A stretch of 64,000 bases of DNA from Leptospira broomii serovar Hurstbridge str. 5399 (GTDB lineage: Bacteria > Spirochaetota > Leptospiria > Leptospirales > Leptospiraceae): NCBI RefSeq assembly GCF_000243715.2, contig NZ_AHMO02000008.1, forward strand, positions 1,599,001 to 1,663,000. The letters are read 5' to 3'. The stretch's first letter is position 1. Each line of letters begins with the position of its first letter. This document shows, in pieces, positions 50,148-61,482 of the stretch. The translations under genes were made by a program, and so were the position numbers. The notes beneath the pieces were generated by a model that saw only the letters and a program-made list of their open reading frames with translations, had not been told where the DNA came from and made no database searches.

Positions 50148-51053
50148 TTACTCGGACAATTCCGAAAATTTGAGTTTTTTTTGTATTTTTTCGATCAGAC
50201 GTAGCAAAGTGACACTAACATTCCCTTCAGTAATCCCTAAAAGGTCGGCAACTTCCCTATAAGGGGTACGTGCCAAAAAATGCCCTTTTTTTCGTTTTTC
50301 CAGGAGTTTCTTACGCTGTTCGTATTTCTTTTTTAATGCTTGAGAGGTTTTATCGATTTCCTGCGGAAGAATCGGGGCTTTTTTTACGGTCGCATTCTGC
50401 TTTTCTTTCAGTTCCAGGATATTTAAATACAAGGAGGTGATTTTATCCTCCATCCGGATATTTTCTTCTTCCCGGTTGGATAGATCGGTCCGTAACGACA
50501 TAATTTTTTTCTTTAAATCGTCTACAGAGAGCTTCGTTTTAGAAACTAAGAATTTGATTTCTTCCTCATCTAAATTCAGATAATAAATATAAGATAGTTT
50601 GAAAATTACGCGTTTTTCGGTTCCGATTTCTCCCAAGACTTGATGAAAAAGCCGGGTAATTTCCTGTGCTTCCTCGAGAAGATCGGGTCTTAAGTCGGGT
50701 TCGTCTTCGATCGTCGCGTATTCTTTTCCTTCTTTATTGATTTTTCCTAAATTGGTCATTTTTAGCTCGCGCTTCGTGCGCTGCCAATCTATGAGCATAT
50801 TTCGGAGAACGGAATAGAACCATGTACGAAAGCTAGATTTACCCTTAAAGCTGGAGAACCTTGCTCCGGTTTTAAGGCGTTCAAATGCGTAGAGAAAAAA
50901 GTCTCCCGCGTCATCCTCGCTTAAATGAAAAATCTTCATTGGGAAGTTATAAATGTCTTCCGAGTACGCCTCAAAAAACAATTTTAATGCTTCTTCATCG
51001 CCCTCGCCACATCGGGTTACGAGGTCCAGGGTTTTATCCTTTGACAAATTCAT
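50148..51053 (-). CDS. ECF-like RNA polymerase sigma factor with coiled-coil insertion
   Basis: A 301-residue sigma factor. Region 2 spans about residues 25-92 ([35 protein letters not shown]). Region 4 ends in the helix-turn-helix [27 protein letters not shown], about residues 264-290. ECF factors are usually 170-200 residues. The extra length here is a Lys/Glu-rich coiled segment at about 190-258, inserted within the region-4 side. The ATG at 51053 begins MNLSKDK; upstream codons do not look like protein. The start is only 37 bases from the divergent M23 peptidase gene. Confidence 0.85.
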   Translation of the reverse strand: MNLSKDKTLDLVTRCGEGDEEALKLFFEAYSEDIYNFPMKIFHLSEDDAGDFFLYAFERLKTGARFSSFKGKSSFRTWFYSVLRNMLIDWQRTKRELKMTNLGKINKEGKEYATIEDEPDLRPDLLEEAQEITRLFHQVLGEIGTEKRVIFKLSYIYYLNLDEEEIKFLVSKTKLSVDDLKKKIMSLRTDLSNREEENIRMEDKITSLYLNILELKEKQNATVKKAPILPQEIDKTSQALKKKYEQRKKLLEKRKKGHFLARTPYREVADLLGITEGNVSVTLLRLIEKIQKKLKFSELSE

Positions 51054-51090
51054 TCTTAATATAACCTTGCACCAGGGGGCCGACCTGGAA

Positions 51091-51996
51091 ATGAGACTTT
51101 TCCCAATCCTAGGCCTAATCTTGGCCGCGTTCCATCTAAGCACCTTTGCGGAAAACGATAAAGTAATAAATTTTCTTCTCCCTGTGAAAACGGACGGAAT
51201 TGAAAATAAGGTAAGTTCCGTTTTTGGAGAATCCAGGGGAGATCATTTCCATAACGGTATGGATATTTCCTCCAACGGCGAATCGGTCCTGGCAATGGGC
51301 GAAGGAAAAATCCTCTATACACGGTTTGGTGAGGATGACCCGTACGGCGAGGAATTTGGAACCGGAAATTCTGTTTGGCTCGATCATGGAAACGGCGTTT
51401 ATACGTCCTATTATCACCTGAAAGACGGTCGGTTGACCGGATTTTTACAGGATCGCCTAATCGCTCGAGGCGAAAAAATCGGAATGACCGGAAATACGGG
51501 ACATTCTAGCGGTGCCCACCTCCATTTTGTCGTTATTCAGGATTTTGGAAAAAAGATTTTGGATCCAATGAAGTTCCTCCCTCCAATCGAAGACGAAGTC
51601 TCTCCTCAGATCGGAAACCTATTAGTGCATGTCGGTGACAAATATACTCAAATAAACGACGGGGAAAATATTAACGTTTCTCAACCGTTTCCGGTTACGG
51701 TTGGCGTTTCGGACGCCGGGAAGAAGACGGGCCAGCGAAGAGGAATTTCTCAGATTCAGGCATTTTTAAACGGCGAACCCCTGAAGAAGGCAGGTTTTTC
51801 CGCTTTAACCTATGACCATGGGGAATGGAAAAATCCAGAAGGGTTTCGCTTTTCCGAGCTATATTTCAGAGACCAATATTATCTCGGAAACTTGGATTTT
51901 AGAAATGGGGAAAATACGATCAAAATTCTTGCCTGGGATTTTCGAGGTAACCTAGGCGAAAAAAGTTTCACTTTCTACGTGACTCGAATTCGATAA
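51091..51996 (+). CDS. Exported M23 family metallopeptidase
   Basis: A 301-residue LytM/M23 endopeptidase that cuts peptidoglycan cross-bridges. Signal peptide ([18 protein letters not shown]) is followed by an M23 domain with FHNGMDI (His, Asp), a middle [15 protein letters not shown] (HxH motif), and a C-terminal domain of about 150 residues. All zinc residues are present, so it should be active. The ATG at 51091 is chosen because the signal peptide begins there; a frame 46 residues longer to 50953 is coding for the sigma gene on the other strand. Confidence 0.88.
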   Translation: MRLFPILGLILAAFHLSTFAENDKVINFLLPVKTDGIENKVSSVFGESRGDHFHNGMDISSNGESVLAMGEGKILYTRFGEDDPYGEEFGTGNSVWLDHGNGVYTSYYHLKDGRLTGFLQDRLIARGEKIGMTGNTGHSSGAHLHFVVIQDFGKKILDPMKFLPPIEDEVSPQIGNLLVHVGDKYTQINDGENINVSQPFPVTVGVSDAGKKTGQRRGISQIQAFLNGEPLKKAGFSALTYDHGEWKNPEGFRFSELYFRDQYYLGNLDFRNGENTIKILAWDFRGNLGEKSFTFYVTRIR

Positions 51997-52101
51997 GCTT
52001 CGAAGTTTTCTTTATCGTATTATAAAAATTAAAATAAACGTTTTCTTTTTACGATTATACTGAATTATCTTTTCTCTTAGCAGACTTAAAGAGTTATCCC
52101 G

Positions 52102-52707
52102 ATGCGACAGGTTTATGGTATTCTTCTTGTTCTTTTCGTTCTTTCGAGTTCAGATATTTTTGGCGAAGATTGGGTATTCGTAAAGGAAGAGCAAAACGTA
52201 AAGATTTTCAAAAAAAACACGGAAACTTCTTTCGATGCCTTCAAAGTGAGTACTTTAATTTCAAAACCCTTATTCGAAGTAAGAAACATATTCTTAAATA
52301 TTCCGGGACATATCGATTGGATTGCAAATTGCAAAGAATCCAGGGTGTTAGGAGGGAAAGTACCCGAAAAATTTAGACATTACTATTTGATCGGTGCACC
52401 GTGGCCCGTTAAGGACCGAGAGATGGTTTTGGAAACCGAATCACATTTTGATCCAAAGAATAAAAGGTTCAACATATTTACGAAGGCTCTAAATGATTTA
52501 ACTATCCCTGCAAAAAAAGACGCGTTTCGAATCGTGAATTCCAAAATTCAGTGGATTCTCGAAGAGATTTCTCCTACATCAACCCTAGTCACTTATATCA
52601 ACCAAACCGATCCGGGAGGAGATGTTCCTTCTTATATATCGAATTGGTCGTCTTCGGATGCGCCGATCGAAACTATCTTAGGACTAAAGAGGATTATTGA
52701 AAAATAA
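52102..52707 (+). CDS. Exported START-like lipid-binding protein
   Basis: A 201-residue exported protein with a signal peptide (YGILLVLFVLSSSDIFG) and a START-type fold. The segment EVRNIFLNIPGHIDWIANCKESRVL and PWPVKDREMVLE fit the hydrophobic pocket of the START/polyketide-cyclase superfamily, which binds lipids. The ligand is unknown. An AT-rich promoter region of about 100 bases lies upstream. Confidence 0.78.
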   Translation: MRQVYGILLVLFVLSSSDIFGEDWVFVKEEQNVKIFKKNTETSFDAFKVSTLISKPLFEVRNIFLNIPGHIDWIANCKESRVLGGKVPEKFRHYYLIGAPWPVKDREMVLETESHFDPKNKRFNIFTKALNDLTIPAKKDAFRIVNSKIQWILEEISPTSTLVTYINQTDPGGDVPSYISNWSSSDAPIETILGLKRIIEK

Positions 52708-52733
52708 TTCGAGCGAAATCCTGAAGTACGATA

Positions 52734-53270
52734 TCATTTTACTTTTTTGTATAATACGTGTTTGCTAAGACGGTGGCTCATCGGAAGATTCGGGTGAGGA
52801 AATTCGGTTATGAATTCCATTCCAATTTTCTTCATAACGGATTTTGAACGGTCATTGAGAACACTAGTGAAGGAAACGATTTCAGTCACATTCAATTCTT
52901 GAAACCCGTATTTAAGAGTGGAGATCGCGGCTTCACTCGCATATCCTTTCCCCCAAAAATCAGGAAGTAGTCGCCAGCCGATTTCCACGCTAGGCGTAAA
53001 GAAACAGTCAAAGTCGACGTGAACTATTCCTACAAAACCGATAAACGATTTTTCAATCAGGTCCTCGACTGCGAATAGGCCGAAGCCGTATCTATTCCAA
53101 TGCTTTTGAATCCTGCCGAAAGCTTCGGTACTCTCAGTTGCCGATAAGAGTGTGGGAAAAAATTCCATAACTTTGGGATCGGAATTTAATTTAAATAAAG
53201 AGTCTCTATCTCCGTCGTTCCAAGTTCGAAGTAAAAGATGTTCTGTTTGAATGGAAGTAGGAAAGGGCAT
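52734..53270 (-). CDS. GNAT acetyltransferase, RimJ/RimL type
   Basis: A 178-residue acetyltransferase starting MPFPTSIQTEHLLLRTW, typical of the RimJ/RimL group that acetylates protein N-termini or small molecules. The acetyl-CoA loop is in LLPDFWGKGYASEAA. The substrate is not indicated. It faces the START-like gene and lies 63 bases after dnaE on the same strand. Confidence 0.85.
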   Translation of the reverse strand: MPFPTSIQTEHLLLRTWNDGDRDSLFKLNSDPKVMEFFPTLLSATESTEAFGRIQKHWNRYGFGLFAVEDLIEKSFIGFVGIVHVDFDCFFTPSVEIGWRLLPDFWGKGYASEAAISTLKYGFQELNVTEIVSFTSVLNDRSKSVMKKIGMEFITEFPHPNLPMSHRLSKHVLYKKVK

Positions 53271-53333
53271 AACGAATATATTTCAAAGTGAAATTCGCGA
53301 GATATGTTTAGACTGATCTTTATTAAACGAGAT

Positions 53334-56300
53334 TCACCGCTTGACCCCGGCAGTTTCCTTCGGACTGTAAGCTTTGATGTTTTCTCCGAAGCTATAATAA
53401 ACAGTTTCTTTACCTAGAAGCCCGACAAGCCTGCTCATTAACTCGTCATTGGGTTGCACCGAATAATGATTATGGGCGCGAATGACTTTTTTTTCTTCCG
53501 CTCCCGAGATTAGATGGAAATAAACATGCGAATTCCCTTGGTAAGCCGCGAGAAGAGTATGCAATTTACCTATGATATCGGGCATTTTGCGGTGACGATC
53601 CTCGAGTCTTATGTGTAAGGCTTTTTCCATCTTATCTTCGATGGTTGTTTGGTTCAATATTTCAAAGTTATTTACTTTGATTTGACCCCTCAGCTCCGAC
53701 TCTCCCGCTTCAATCCTGTCCAAATCGCCTTTGATAAATACCGCTTCGTCTTCCTTGATCAACTCCTTAAATCTTTGGTATACTTTCGGAAAAGCAACGC
53801 ACTCGATTTCTCCGGTTCGGTCTTCTAATTTGAAATTTACGAATTCTTCTTTTTTCTTAGTGAATTTGACTTTAAGCGAAGTCACGATGCCTGCGATTTC
53901 AACTTTAGTACCGGCTTTAATATCATCCAGTTTTTCTATCGGGATGCTGTGCAGGCTGCGTAAATGAGCTTCGTACTTATCTAAAGGGTGGCCGGAAAGA
54001 AATAAACCTGTAACCGATTTTTCCCTTCGTAATCGTTCTTCCGATTCCCAATCATCGGCGTCTTTAGGAAGTTTTAGTTCATACGATAACGTAGACTCGC
54101 CGAACAGAGAGAATTGCCCTTCAGCGGATCTTTCCTGTTCCTTTTGCGCATAAGACACAAGACTATCAAGCGATTCGAATAGGCATTTTCGCGTATAACC
54201 GAACGAATCCATCGCTCCGCCTTGAACTAACGCTTCCATAATCTTCTTATTTAAGATTCGAGTGTCGACTTCGAGTATAAAGTCTTTGATATCTTTAAAG
54301 CCTCCGGTTTTTTTCCGGGCTTTGATGATATTTTCGGCAGCTCCTTCCCCGACTCCTTTCATGGCCGAAATCCCGAAGCGAATCGTCTCTTCATCGATAA
54401 CGGAAAAAGAAACGTCAGATTCGTTGAGATCCGGTGTAAGAACATGTATACCCATTTCGCGGGCGTTATTGATGTATTTAACGATATCGGTCGTTTTAGA
54501 ATGATCTCCCGCGAGCAGAGCGGCCATATACTCGGTCGGATAGTTCGCTTTCATATACGCAGTTTGGTAGGTTACGAGAGCATAAGCGACCGAATGCGAT
54601 TTGTTAAAGCCGTATCCGCCGAATTTTTCCAATTGGTCGAACAATTCCTCGGAAAACTTTTTAGCGTGTCCTTTTGCTTGAGCTCCCTCTATGAATTTGA
54701 TTCGTAGAGGGTCCATGAGTTCTTTCTTTTTTTTGGCCATGGCCTTGCGTAGCATATCGGATTCGCCCATCGTAAAGCCGCCGACAAGGCGAGAGATACT
54801 CATCACCTGTTCCTGATAAACGGTTAATCCGAAAGTTTCTTTTAAAATCGCTTCGCAGGATTCATGCGGATAAGAAACCGGCTTTCTTCCGCTTTTACGC
54901 TCCAAATATTCTTCCAACATCCCGGATTCCATAGGGCCCGGACGGTATAAGGCGATAAGAGCAACGATTTCCTCGAAACTGGAAACTTGGCTTCTTGCCA
55001 CCAAATCGGTGATTCCGCTAGATTCCAACTGGAATATCCCTAACGTATTTGCCTTGCGAAGCAGGGCATATGTATTAGAATTATCTAATGGAATTTTGTC
55101 TAAATCCAGCTCTACTCCTCTTCTCTCTTTTACCAAATTAACCGCATAGTTTAAGGTCGTGAGGTTTTTGAGGCCAAGGATATCCATTTTGATGAGGCCA
55201 ACGGCTTCTAAGTTATTCTTTTCGTACTGGGTAACTATCGAACGGACTCCGGGACGTTCTTTCTCCGCAACCGTAGAAAGCGGAACCACTTCGTCTAACG
55301 GATATGGTGAAATGACTACGCCTGCAGCGTGACGTCCGGGCTGTCTGTAGTTTCCCTCGAGACGCTTGGCAATCGAGAAGATCTTTTTGTGAAGTTCGTC
55401 TTTTTCACTCGCTTGTTTCAGATCCGAAGAAATTTCAATCGCCTCATCCAGAGTGATTCCGGGCTTATTTGGACAATAGCTCGTGAGCTTATTTGCTTCG
55501 TCGTAGGGAAGATTCATGACTCGACCCACGTCTTTTAAAGCAGCTTTAGCCGCTAGAGACCCGAAGGTGATGATCTGACCTACTCGATCTTCCCCGTATT
55601 TATGCCGGATATAATTGATTACTTCTTCTCGCCTTTCGACGCAGAAATCCGTATCGATGTCGGGCATATCCTTTCGGTCGGGGTTGAGAAATCGCTCGAA
55701 AAGGAGATTAAAGCGGAGAGGTTCGACGTTAGTAATTCCTAATGCATAGGCAACGATGGACCCGGCAGCGGATCCGCGCCCCGGTCCGACCGGGATTCCG
55801 CTCTTCTTCGCATAATTGATATAATCTTGAACGATTAAAAAGTATCCGGCAAAGCGCATATTCTTAATCGTTCCAAGTTCGAATTCCGTTCTTTCTTTGA
55901 TTTCCGGAGTTATACTTGAATATCGATGACGAATCCCGTCCCAAACAAGTTTTTCCATAAAGCCGTATTCGTCGTAACCGTCGGGAACGGAAAATTCAGG
56001 AAGAAGATAATTTCCGAACTTTAATTGAAGATTTATCTTATCTCTGATCTCAAGTGTGGAATAGTATGCTTGGGGGAGCTCCGGAAAGAGAAGTTTCATC
56101 TCTGCAGGGCTTTTTACATAGAAGTGCTGATTAAAGCCGAATTCCATTTCGTCTTCGATCGTTTTGCGCATTCCGATTCTTAAAAGAATATCCTGTGCTT
56201 CCTTGTCGTCCTTTCTAAGGAAGTGGGAATCGTTGGTAACTACTAGTTTAATTCCGGTTCTTTGCGAGAAGTCGTAGACGCCTTTTGCTGCGATCTCCTG

Positions 56301-56864
56301 CTCAGGAATACCATGATTTTGAATTTCTAAGTAAAAATCTTCTTTTCGGAAAATTTCGTTAAGCTTACCCGCGAGCTGAAAAGACTCGGGAATTTTGCCT
56401 TCCAGTATCTTGCGATTCACTTCACCTGCTAAGCAGGCCGTAAGGCATACCAACCCTTCGCTATGCTTATCCAAAAGATCATAGTCGATACGCGCCTTTT
56501 TATAAAAGCCTTCCGTGTAGGATTTGCTCGCTAACTTTATTAGATTTTTATAACCTACTTCGTCCTTAGCAAGAAGTATTAAATGATATGCATTTCCGTC
56601 GGCAATTCTCATCTCCTCCATTTCGGCTTTCCGATTCGGAGAGACGTAGAATTCACAGCCTATGATCGGTTTTACGCCGTTTTTGACCGCCTCATTATAA
56701 AATTCAATCGCTCCGAACATGTTCCCGTGATCGGTCATTGCAACGGAACTCATTCCTAGCTCTTTAACGTGTTTCATCAACTCCTTGATACGGATTGCGC
56801 CGTCGAGCATGGAGTAAGTAGTGTGAAGATGTAGGTGGGCGAAATCTTCCATTCCAAGGGACAT
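53334..56864 (-). CDS. dnaE: DNA polymerase III alpha subunit
   Basis: The replicative polymerase, 1176 residues. In order: PHP domain ([15 protein letters not shown]), palm and fingers with the catalytic Asp pair in PDIDTDF and GRGSAAGS, a helix-hairpin-helix region, an OB fold ([19 protein letters not shown]), and the C-terminal tau-binding part. An in-frame ATG at 56852 (MEDFAHLHL) is a close alternative start; neither has a strong ribosome site. It is of normal length, so no intein is present. Confidence 0.97.
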   Translation of the reverse strand: MSLGMEDFAHLHLHTTYSMLDGAIRIKELMKHVKELGMSSVAMTDHGNMFGAIEFYNEAVKNGVKPIIGCEFYVSPNRKAEMEEMRIADGNAYHLILLAKDEVGYKNLIKLASKSYTEGFYKKARIDYDLLDKHSEGLVCLTACLAGEVNRKILEGKIPESFQLAGKLNEIFRKEDFYLEIQNHGIPEQEIAAKGVYDFSQRTGIKLVVTNDSHFLRKDDKEAQDILLRIGMRKTIEDEMEFGFNQHFYVKSPAEMKLLFPELPQAYYSTLEIRDKINLQLKFGNYLLPEFSVPDGYDEYGFMEKLVWDGIRHRYSSITPEIKERTEFELGTIKNMRFAGYFLIVQDYINYAKKSGIPVGPGRGSAAGSIVAYALGITNVEPLRFNLLFERFLNPDRKDMPDIDTDFCVERREEVINYIRHKYGEDRVGQIITFGSLAAKAALKDVGRVMNLPYDEANKLTSYCPNKPGITLDEAIEISSDLKQASEKDELHKKIFSIAKRLEGNYRQPGRHAAGVVISPYPLDEVVPLSTVAEKERPGVRSIVTQYEKNNLEAVGLIKMDILGLKNLTTLNYAVNLVKERRGVELDLDKIPLDNSNTYALLRKANTLGIFQLESSGITDLVARSQVSSFEEIVALIALYRPGPMESGMLEEYLERKSGRKPVSYPHESCEAILKETFGLTVYQEQVMSISRLVGGFTMGESDMLRKAMAKKKKELMDPLRIKFIEGAQAKGHAKKFSEELFDQLEKFGGYGFNKSHSVAYALVTYQTAYMKANYPTEYMAALLAGDHSKTTDIVKYINNAREMGIHVLTPDLNESDVSFSVIDEETIRFGISAMKGVGEGAAENIIKARKKTGGFKDIKDFILEVDTRILNKKIMEALVQGGAMDSFGYTRKCLFESLDSLVSYAQKEQERSAEGQFSLFGESTLSYELKLPKDADDWESEERLRREKSVTGLFLSGHPLDKYEAHLRSLHSIPIEKLDDIKAGTKVEIAGIVTSLKVKFTKKKEEFVNFKLEDRTGEIECVAFPKVYQRFKELIKEDEAVFIKGDLDRIEAGESELRGQIKVNNFEILNQTTIEDKMEKALHIRLEDRHRKMPDIIGKLHTLLAAYQGNSHVYFHLISGAEEKKVIRAHNHYSVQPNDELMSRLVGLLGKETVYYSFGENIKAYSPKETAGVKR

Positions 56865-57243
56865 AATAGAAATTCGGACCGGGATTCGTCAAGCGGAGTG
56901 GACCCCAACCTTTCATTCTATTGCAAAAGCTATGTAATTTTAAATCCTCGACTTTTTTGAAAAAAGACTTTTCCGATAAATCATACCAAATTGGAGAGAA
57001 TTTTTCGTATTTTCCTGCTGGCTTAGTCGGGTTCTTTATCGTGCTGTAATTCGCTCTTGCGACCAAAAATAAGCGGTTTTTTATATGGAATTCTATAGGG
57101 ACCGATTAGAGTAGTCTTTCTCACTTTGTCCCGGGAGCTTTTGGTTAACCGGATAGCCGATGAATCCATTCTCCAAATTTATAAAGCTTATACCATTCTA
57201 GATTCGTTCGAGGAATGCGTTGCATTCGGAGGCACATTTTAGA
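56865..57243. other. Divergent intergenic region upstream of dnaE
   Basis: About 380 bases without a convincing gene. It contains a short CTTTTTTGAAAAAAG inverted repeat near 56950 and a GGAGG at 57228-57232 that serves the small gene that follows. I could not identify a dnaE promoter with confidence. Confidence 0.35.
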
Positions 57244-57444
57244 ATGGAAGATTCTTCCGAAATTACCGGAATAAAGCATTGCGATTTTGGGTTCATTCAA
57301 ATAGAATGCGAATCTTCGTCGTTCTTGACGGACGAATCGATAAAGATTCTTCAGGATCATGCCCTGTCCAAAGAAGCGGTCGGCTTTTTGAAAGATGGGC
57401 TCCCCACGAGGAATGGCAGTATAGTAGTTATTTATTTAAAATGA
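57244..57444 (+). CDS. Small hypothetical protein, 66 residues
   Basis: An ATG frame of 66 residues (beginning MEDSSEITGIKHCDFGFIQI, ending NGSIVVIYLK). It is preceded by GGAGG at about eleven bases. A small GNAT gene follows 19 bases later on the same strand, with matching orientation, which supports a real two-gene unit. The sequence has two Cys and mixed alpha/beta character but no family I recognise. A minus-strand frame over the same bases is less plausible. Confidence 0.5.
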   Translation: MEDSSEITGIKHCDFGFIQIECESSSFLTDESIKILQDHALSKEAVGFLKDGLPTRNGSIVVIYLK

Positions 57445-57463
57445 AAATATAATAAAGGTATCA

Positions 57464-57931
57464 ATGTCCAAAATAGAAATTACTCTTCGTGCCGCAAGCC
57501 GATCCGATTTGGAGGAGCTGACGGAATTATTCGAATTATATCGTTTATTTTACGGATTGAAATCCGATTCTACGAATACGAAACGATTTTTGGAAGATCG
57601 CCTTTTGCATAAAGATTCGATATTGCTCGTCGCCGAAGATTCGAATGAGCTTAAAGGTTTTGCGCAGATTTATCCGACTTTTTCTTCATTACAAATGAGG
57701 AAGGACTTTATTCTAAACGATTTATACATCCGGGAATCAGTTCGAAGAAACGGAATCGCAAAAAAACTCTTGGAAGAGGCAGCCTCAACGATCCGCAAAT
57801 TGGGTGGAAAAGGAATGAGTCTGGAAACATCTCCGGATAATCGGGCAGCTAGAAAATTATATGAAAGTTTCGGATTTCGTTTAAGCGAAGAATATCTGCA
57901 TTACTACTGGCTTGTGCCGGTCGAAAAGTAG
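57464..57931 (+). CDS. GNAT acetyltransferase
   Basis: A 155-residue GNAT protein with the acetyl-CoA motif RESVRRNGIAKKLLEEA and the C-terminal SPDNRAARKLYESFGFRLSEEYLHYYW, as in the small-molecule or protein acetyltransferases. AAAGG is seven bases from the ATG. It is preceded by the 66-residue gene. The substrate is not indicated. Confidence 0.85.
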   Translation: MSKIEITLRAASRSDLEELTELFELYRLFYGLKSDSTNTKRFLEDRLLHKDSILLVAEDSNELKGFAQIYPTFSSLQMRKDFILNDLYIRESVRRNGIAKKLLEEAASTIRKLGGKGMSLETSPDNRAARKLYESFGFRLSEEYLHYYWLVPVEK

Positions 57932-57983
57932 TCAAAATTTCAACAATCTCTCGTGAGAATGTTGAGAAAGATTGTCAAAATTT
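57931..57983 (+). repeat. Hairpin flanked by a 10-base direct repeat
   Basis: CAACA-A-TCTC and GAGA-A-TGTTG form a stem with one A/A mismatch around a TCGT loop (57941-57964). It is flanked by copies of GTCAAAATTT at 57931-57940 and 57974-57983. It begins just after the GNAT stop. No T-tract follows, so it is not a clear terminator. Confidence 0.35.
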
Positions 57984-58077
57984 ATTATTAACGATCAAAA
58001 TCGAAGCTAAAATAAAAATCGGTTTCATCCTTTTAACCTATCTTTATATTTAGCCGGTTCGGAGTTCAAGGCTAAGT

Positions 58078-61000
58078 TTGAATCATCGACCGGAAGGAAT
58101 TTTCCGGACGGCATTGTTTTTCCGATCAGATGGCCATATGGATATTCCCTTCTCTTCCGCTTCGAACGAAATTTCCGATATAAGTCAGCGAGTATTAATC
58201 GCCGCAACCCAGGTGTCGGTAATTTCAACGGATCTAAACGGGATAATTCTTTCCTTTAATCCAGGCTCCGAGATTATGTTGGGTTATTCCGCCGACGAAG
58301 TCGTAGGGAAGTGTACCCCTGACATCTTCCATGACGAAGCCGAAGTCGAGGAAAGGGGCCGCGAATTATATAAAAAATATAACCGGAAAGTTTCAGGTTT
58401 TGAAGTCTTGGTGGAAGATGCTCGAAATGGAAACTTCGAGGCAAGAGATTGGATTTACGTTCGCAAAGATGGATCCCGTCTCACCGTTCGTCTCATTGTT
58501 ACTCCGATGCGGGAGTCTAACGGTGAACTAATCGGGTTTATGGGGATTGCTAGGGATATTAGCGAACAAAAGAAACGGGAAGAACAGCTCCTTTTTCAAA
58601 AACGTTTAGGCGAGATTATAACCCGATCATTATCCGAATATATTTTAGAATTCGACTCCGGTTCGACTTTTTCGAAGTTACTTCACGCGATTTTAGATCT
58701 TACGAAAAGTGAATACGGTTTTATTGCGGAAGCGATTCTGGATTCGGAAGGATCTTCTTATATCAAAACTCGAGCAATTGCGCAAATTTCCTCGGAAGAA
58801 GATATACAAAAATTCGTTAGCGCGAATTCCAGCAAAGGGTTGGAATTTAGAAAGTTAAACAGCATATTCGGTTCCGTTGCTCTTTCTCAAAATCCGATCA
58901 TCATTAATGACCCTAAGAAGGCGGAAGCAGTACCGGAGGGACATCCGAAGTTAGGAACTTTCTTAGGCGTCCCATTTGAAATTAAAGGAAGAATGATCGG
59001 CATTCTAGTAATCGCAAATTGCAAAAGCGGATATGATGAAAGACTCTGCGAAGATCTACAACCGCTTCTTAAAACCATCGCTCATATCATCGAAGCGATC
59101 CGTAATGAAGAAAGAAGACGGGAAACGGAACAAGCTCTTAAGAAAAGCGAGGAAAGAAGCCAAAAATTAGTCAACGCGCTGCCGGATTTACTTTTTATCA
59201 TGGATAAAGAATCCAGGATCATAAGTTATCATGCCCCTAAATTGGAGGATCTTTATGTTCCGCCGAACGAATTTCTCGGTAAAAAAATGTCGGAACTTCT
59301 TCCCAGGGAATTGGCGCAAAATATCATGCAAAAACTCGATCTAGTCTTGGCTTTCGGCAAAGGCGAATCCTTAAAATATTCCCTCGGGTTCCCGGAAGGT
59401 CAGAAATTTTTCGAGGCTAGAATGTTCCCTTATGACTCGGAAACGGCGATCTTTATAATCAGGAATATAACCGAACAAAAAGATGCGGAAGAGGAGCTTC
59501 AAAAAAGCGAATTATTTTTAGCGAGAACACAAAGTCTAGGGAAAATCGGAGGTTGGAATTACAATTTCAAAACCCAGAAAAGATCGTGGACAAAAGAAAT
59601 ATATAATATATTAGAAATTGATAAAGATACGGACCCCAATCTCATTCAAGTCATCGACCTTTACGTAAAAGCGGATAGGGTTAAGATAATTTCCGCTTTC
59701 GAAGAAATCAGAGAAGGAAAAAGTTTCGATTTGGAATTGCAGATTACGACCTCTTCCGGGACGGCAAAGTGGGTTCGAGGAGTCGGTTCTCCGATTTGGG
59801 ATTCGGAACAGCGAGAGGTTATCGGTCTAAACGGATCATTGCAGGATGTTACTGATAAGGTAATAGCTAGAAAGGAATTGGAAAGTGCAAAAGAAGCCGC
59901 GGAATCCGCACTAAGAGCTAAAAGCGATTTCTTAGCAAATATGAGCCATGAAATCAGAACGCCGATGAACGGAATTCTGGGTTTGACTGACTTGTTGCTT
60001 TCGAACGATCCTAACGGTGTAAATCGTCACTACTTGGAAACGTTGCGATATTCCGCCAATTCTCTTTTGGACGTATTGAATGATATATTGGATTTTTCTA
60101 AAATTGAGTCCGGAAAATTATCAATAGATTATTCGGAGTTTTCTCCGGGGGAACTGCTCGGACCTTCATTAAGGATATTTGCAGATAAGCTAACCGAAAA
60201 GAAAGTTAAGCTAATCTATTCTGAAATAAATATGCCCTCGCGGATCGAAAGCGACCCGGTTAAATTTAGACAAATTTTAATCAATCTACTCTCGAACGCG
60301 GCCAAGTTTACTCATAATGGAAAGATTGAAGTTTGCTTAGAAATGGACCCTTCTCCTGCGGAGAAAGAAGATTCCTCTATCTTGAAATTAACGGTGTCCG
60401 ATACCGGAATTGGAATTTCATCGGAAAAATTGGATAAAATTTTCGAAAGCTTTACTCAGGCAGACGGTTCTACTTCTAGGAAATACGGAGGAACGGGTTT
60501 AGGATTAAGCATTTGTAAAAGTCTAGCCTTACTTTTGGAGGGTGAAATCCATGTCGAGAGTAAGGAAGGGAAGGGAAGTTCTTTTCAGCTCCGTATTCCT
60601 GTGCGAGCAGTCGGGAAAGAGGAAAGCGATTCTCTAAAAGCGGTTCCAGGAACGCGAATTCTTATCTTTGGCGAGGACTTAGAGTCTTTGGAAATTCTGC
60701 GAGAGTTATTGAAGCTCAATGGAGCGGAGACGTTCGTAGTAAGCAACGAATCCGACTTATTTGATTCATTAAAATCGACAAGCGCTCCGGTCGACATGAT
60801 AATACTGGAAAACCATCTTCCGGTTTTAAAAGGAATTAGCATCGCTAAAGATATTCGTAATTATTCCGAATATTCTCATTTACCGATTTATTTACTTACA
60901 TTTTCTTCCGAACTGGGTTTGATCGGCGAAGCAAGAAGGGATCTAGAAATTGCCGGATATTTAGTGAAACCGGTAATTCCCTCGGAAATACGAGCCTTCC

Positions 61001-61464
61001 TTTCAAAGAAAGAAAACGCAGTACTCGGCTTTCTCTCGGCGCGTAAAGCTCTTCCCGATAAAAAAGAGCCGCGGGTGCTTCGAAAAAATTCTCGGATACT
61101 TATAGTAGAAGACAACGAGGTAAATCGTCTAGTCTTGCAGCGTAATTTGCAGAAACTGGGTGCCGAAGTGATTTCGGCCGAAAATGGAAAAGTCGCACTC
61201 GATTTCTTTTTTAAAGAACGAATCGACTTGATTCTTTTAGACATTCAGATGCCTGTGATGGATGGATTTGAATTGGCGACTCGAATTAGAGCCTGGGAAA
61301 ACGAAAATCCCAATCTTCCTCGCATGCCCTTGATTGCGGTATCTGCCGGAACAGTCAGCGGCGAACGGGAAAAATGTCTCACTCTCGGGATTGATAAATT
61401 TGTAGCCAAACCGTATAAGACCGATGAGATCAGCGAGGCGGTTTTAAGCCTCCTGCACGATTAA
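58078..61464 (+). CDS. Hybrid sensor histidine kinase with PAS-GAF-PAS-PAS and two receivers
   Basis: An 1128-residue cytoplasmic sensor. In order: PAS (about 40-165), GAF (185-345), two PAS (355-480, 490-600), a HisKA domain with phosphorylated His624 in [12 protein letters not shown], an ATPase domain ([17 protein letters not shown]), a first receiver with Glu911 in place of the phospho-acceptor Asp (MIILENHLP), and a functional second receiver with Asp1055 (LILLDIQMP). No membrane helix is present. TTG at 58078 has AAGG six bases upstream; an ATG at 58138 is an alternative. Signal and output are unknown. Confidence 0.88.
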   Translation: MNHRPEGIFRTALFFRSDGHMDIPFSSASNEISDISQRVLIAATQVSVISTDLNGIILSFNPGSEIMLGYSADEVVGKCTPDIFHDEAEVEERGRELYKKYNRKVSGFEVLVEDARNGNFEARDWIYVRKDGSRLTVRLIVTPMRESNGELIGFMGIARDISEQKKREEQLLFQKRLGEIITRSLSEYILEFDSGSTFSKLLHAILDLTKSEYGFIAEAILDSEGSSYIKTRAIAQISSEEDIQKFVSANSSKGLEFRKLNSIFGSVALSQNPIIINDPKKAEAVPEGHPKLGTFLGVPFEIKGRMIGILVIANCKSGYDERLCEDLQPLLKTIAHIIEAIRNEERRRETEQALKKSEERSQKLVNALPDLLFIMDKESRIISYHAPKLEDLYVPPNEFLGKKMSELLPRELAQNIMQKLDLVLAFGKGESLKYSLGFPEGQKFFEARMFPYDSETAIFIIRNITEQKDAEEELQKSELFLARTQSLGKIGGWNYNFKTQKRSWTKEIYNILEIDKDTDPNLIQVIDLYVKADRVKIISAFEEIREGKSFDLELQITTSSGTAKWVRGVGSPIWDSEQREVIGLNGSLQDVTDKVIARKELESAKEAAESALRAKSDFLANMSHEIRTPMNGILGLTDLLLSNDPNGVNRHYLETLRYSANSLLDVLNDILDFSKIESGKLSIDYSEFSPGELLGPSLRIFADKLTEKKVKLIYSEINMPSRIESDPVKFRQILINLLSNAAKFTHNGKIEVCLEMDPSPAEKEDSSILKLTVSDTGIGISSEKLDKIFESFTQADGSTSRKYGGTGLGLSICKSLALLLEGEIHVESKEGKGSSFQLRIPVRAVGKEESDSLKAVPGTRILIFGEDLESLEILRELLKLNGAETFVVSNESDLFDSLKSTSAPVDMIILENHLPVLKGISIAKDIRNYSEYSHLPIYLLTFSSELGLIGEARRDLEIAGYLVKPVIPSEIRAFLSKKENAVLGFLSARKALPDKKEPRVLRKNSRILIVEDNEVNRLVLQRNLQKLGAEVISAENGKVALDFFFKERIDLILLDIQMPVMDGFELATRIRAWENENPNLPRMPLIAVSAGTVSGEREKCLTLGIDKFVAKPYKTDEISEAVLSLLHD

Positions 61465-61482
61465 GAAAATTTTAATATTGAA

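Noticed and set aside
46695..51053. A type III-E CRISPR (gRAMP/Craspase) locus
   Set aside because: No repeat array, no gRAMP effector and no cas1/cas2 genes are in the window; only the CHAT and sigma-factor pairing is shared.
57145..57360. A 71-residue minus-strand frame in the gap before the GNAT gene
   Set aside because: It overlaps the better supported plus-strand 66-residue frame and has no ribosome site or family match.
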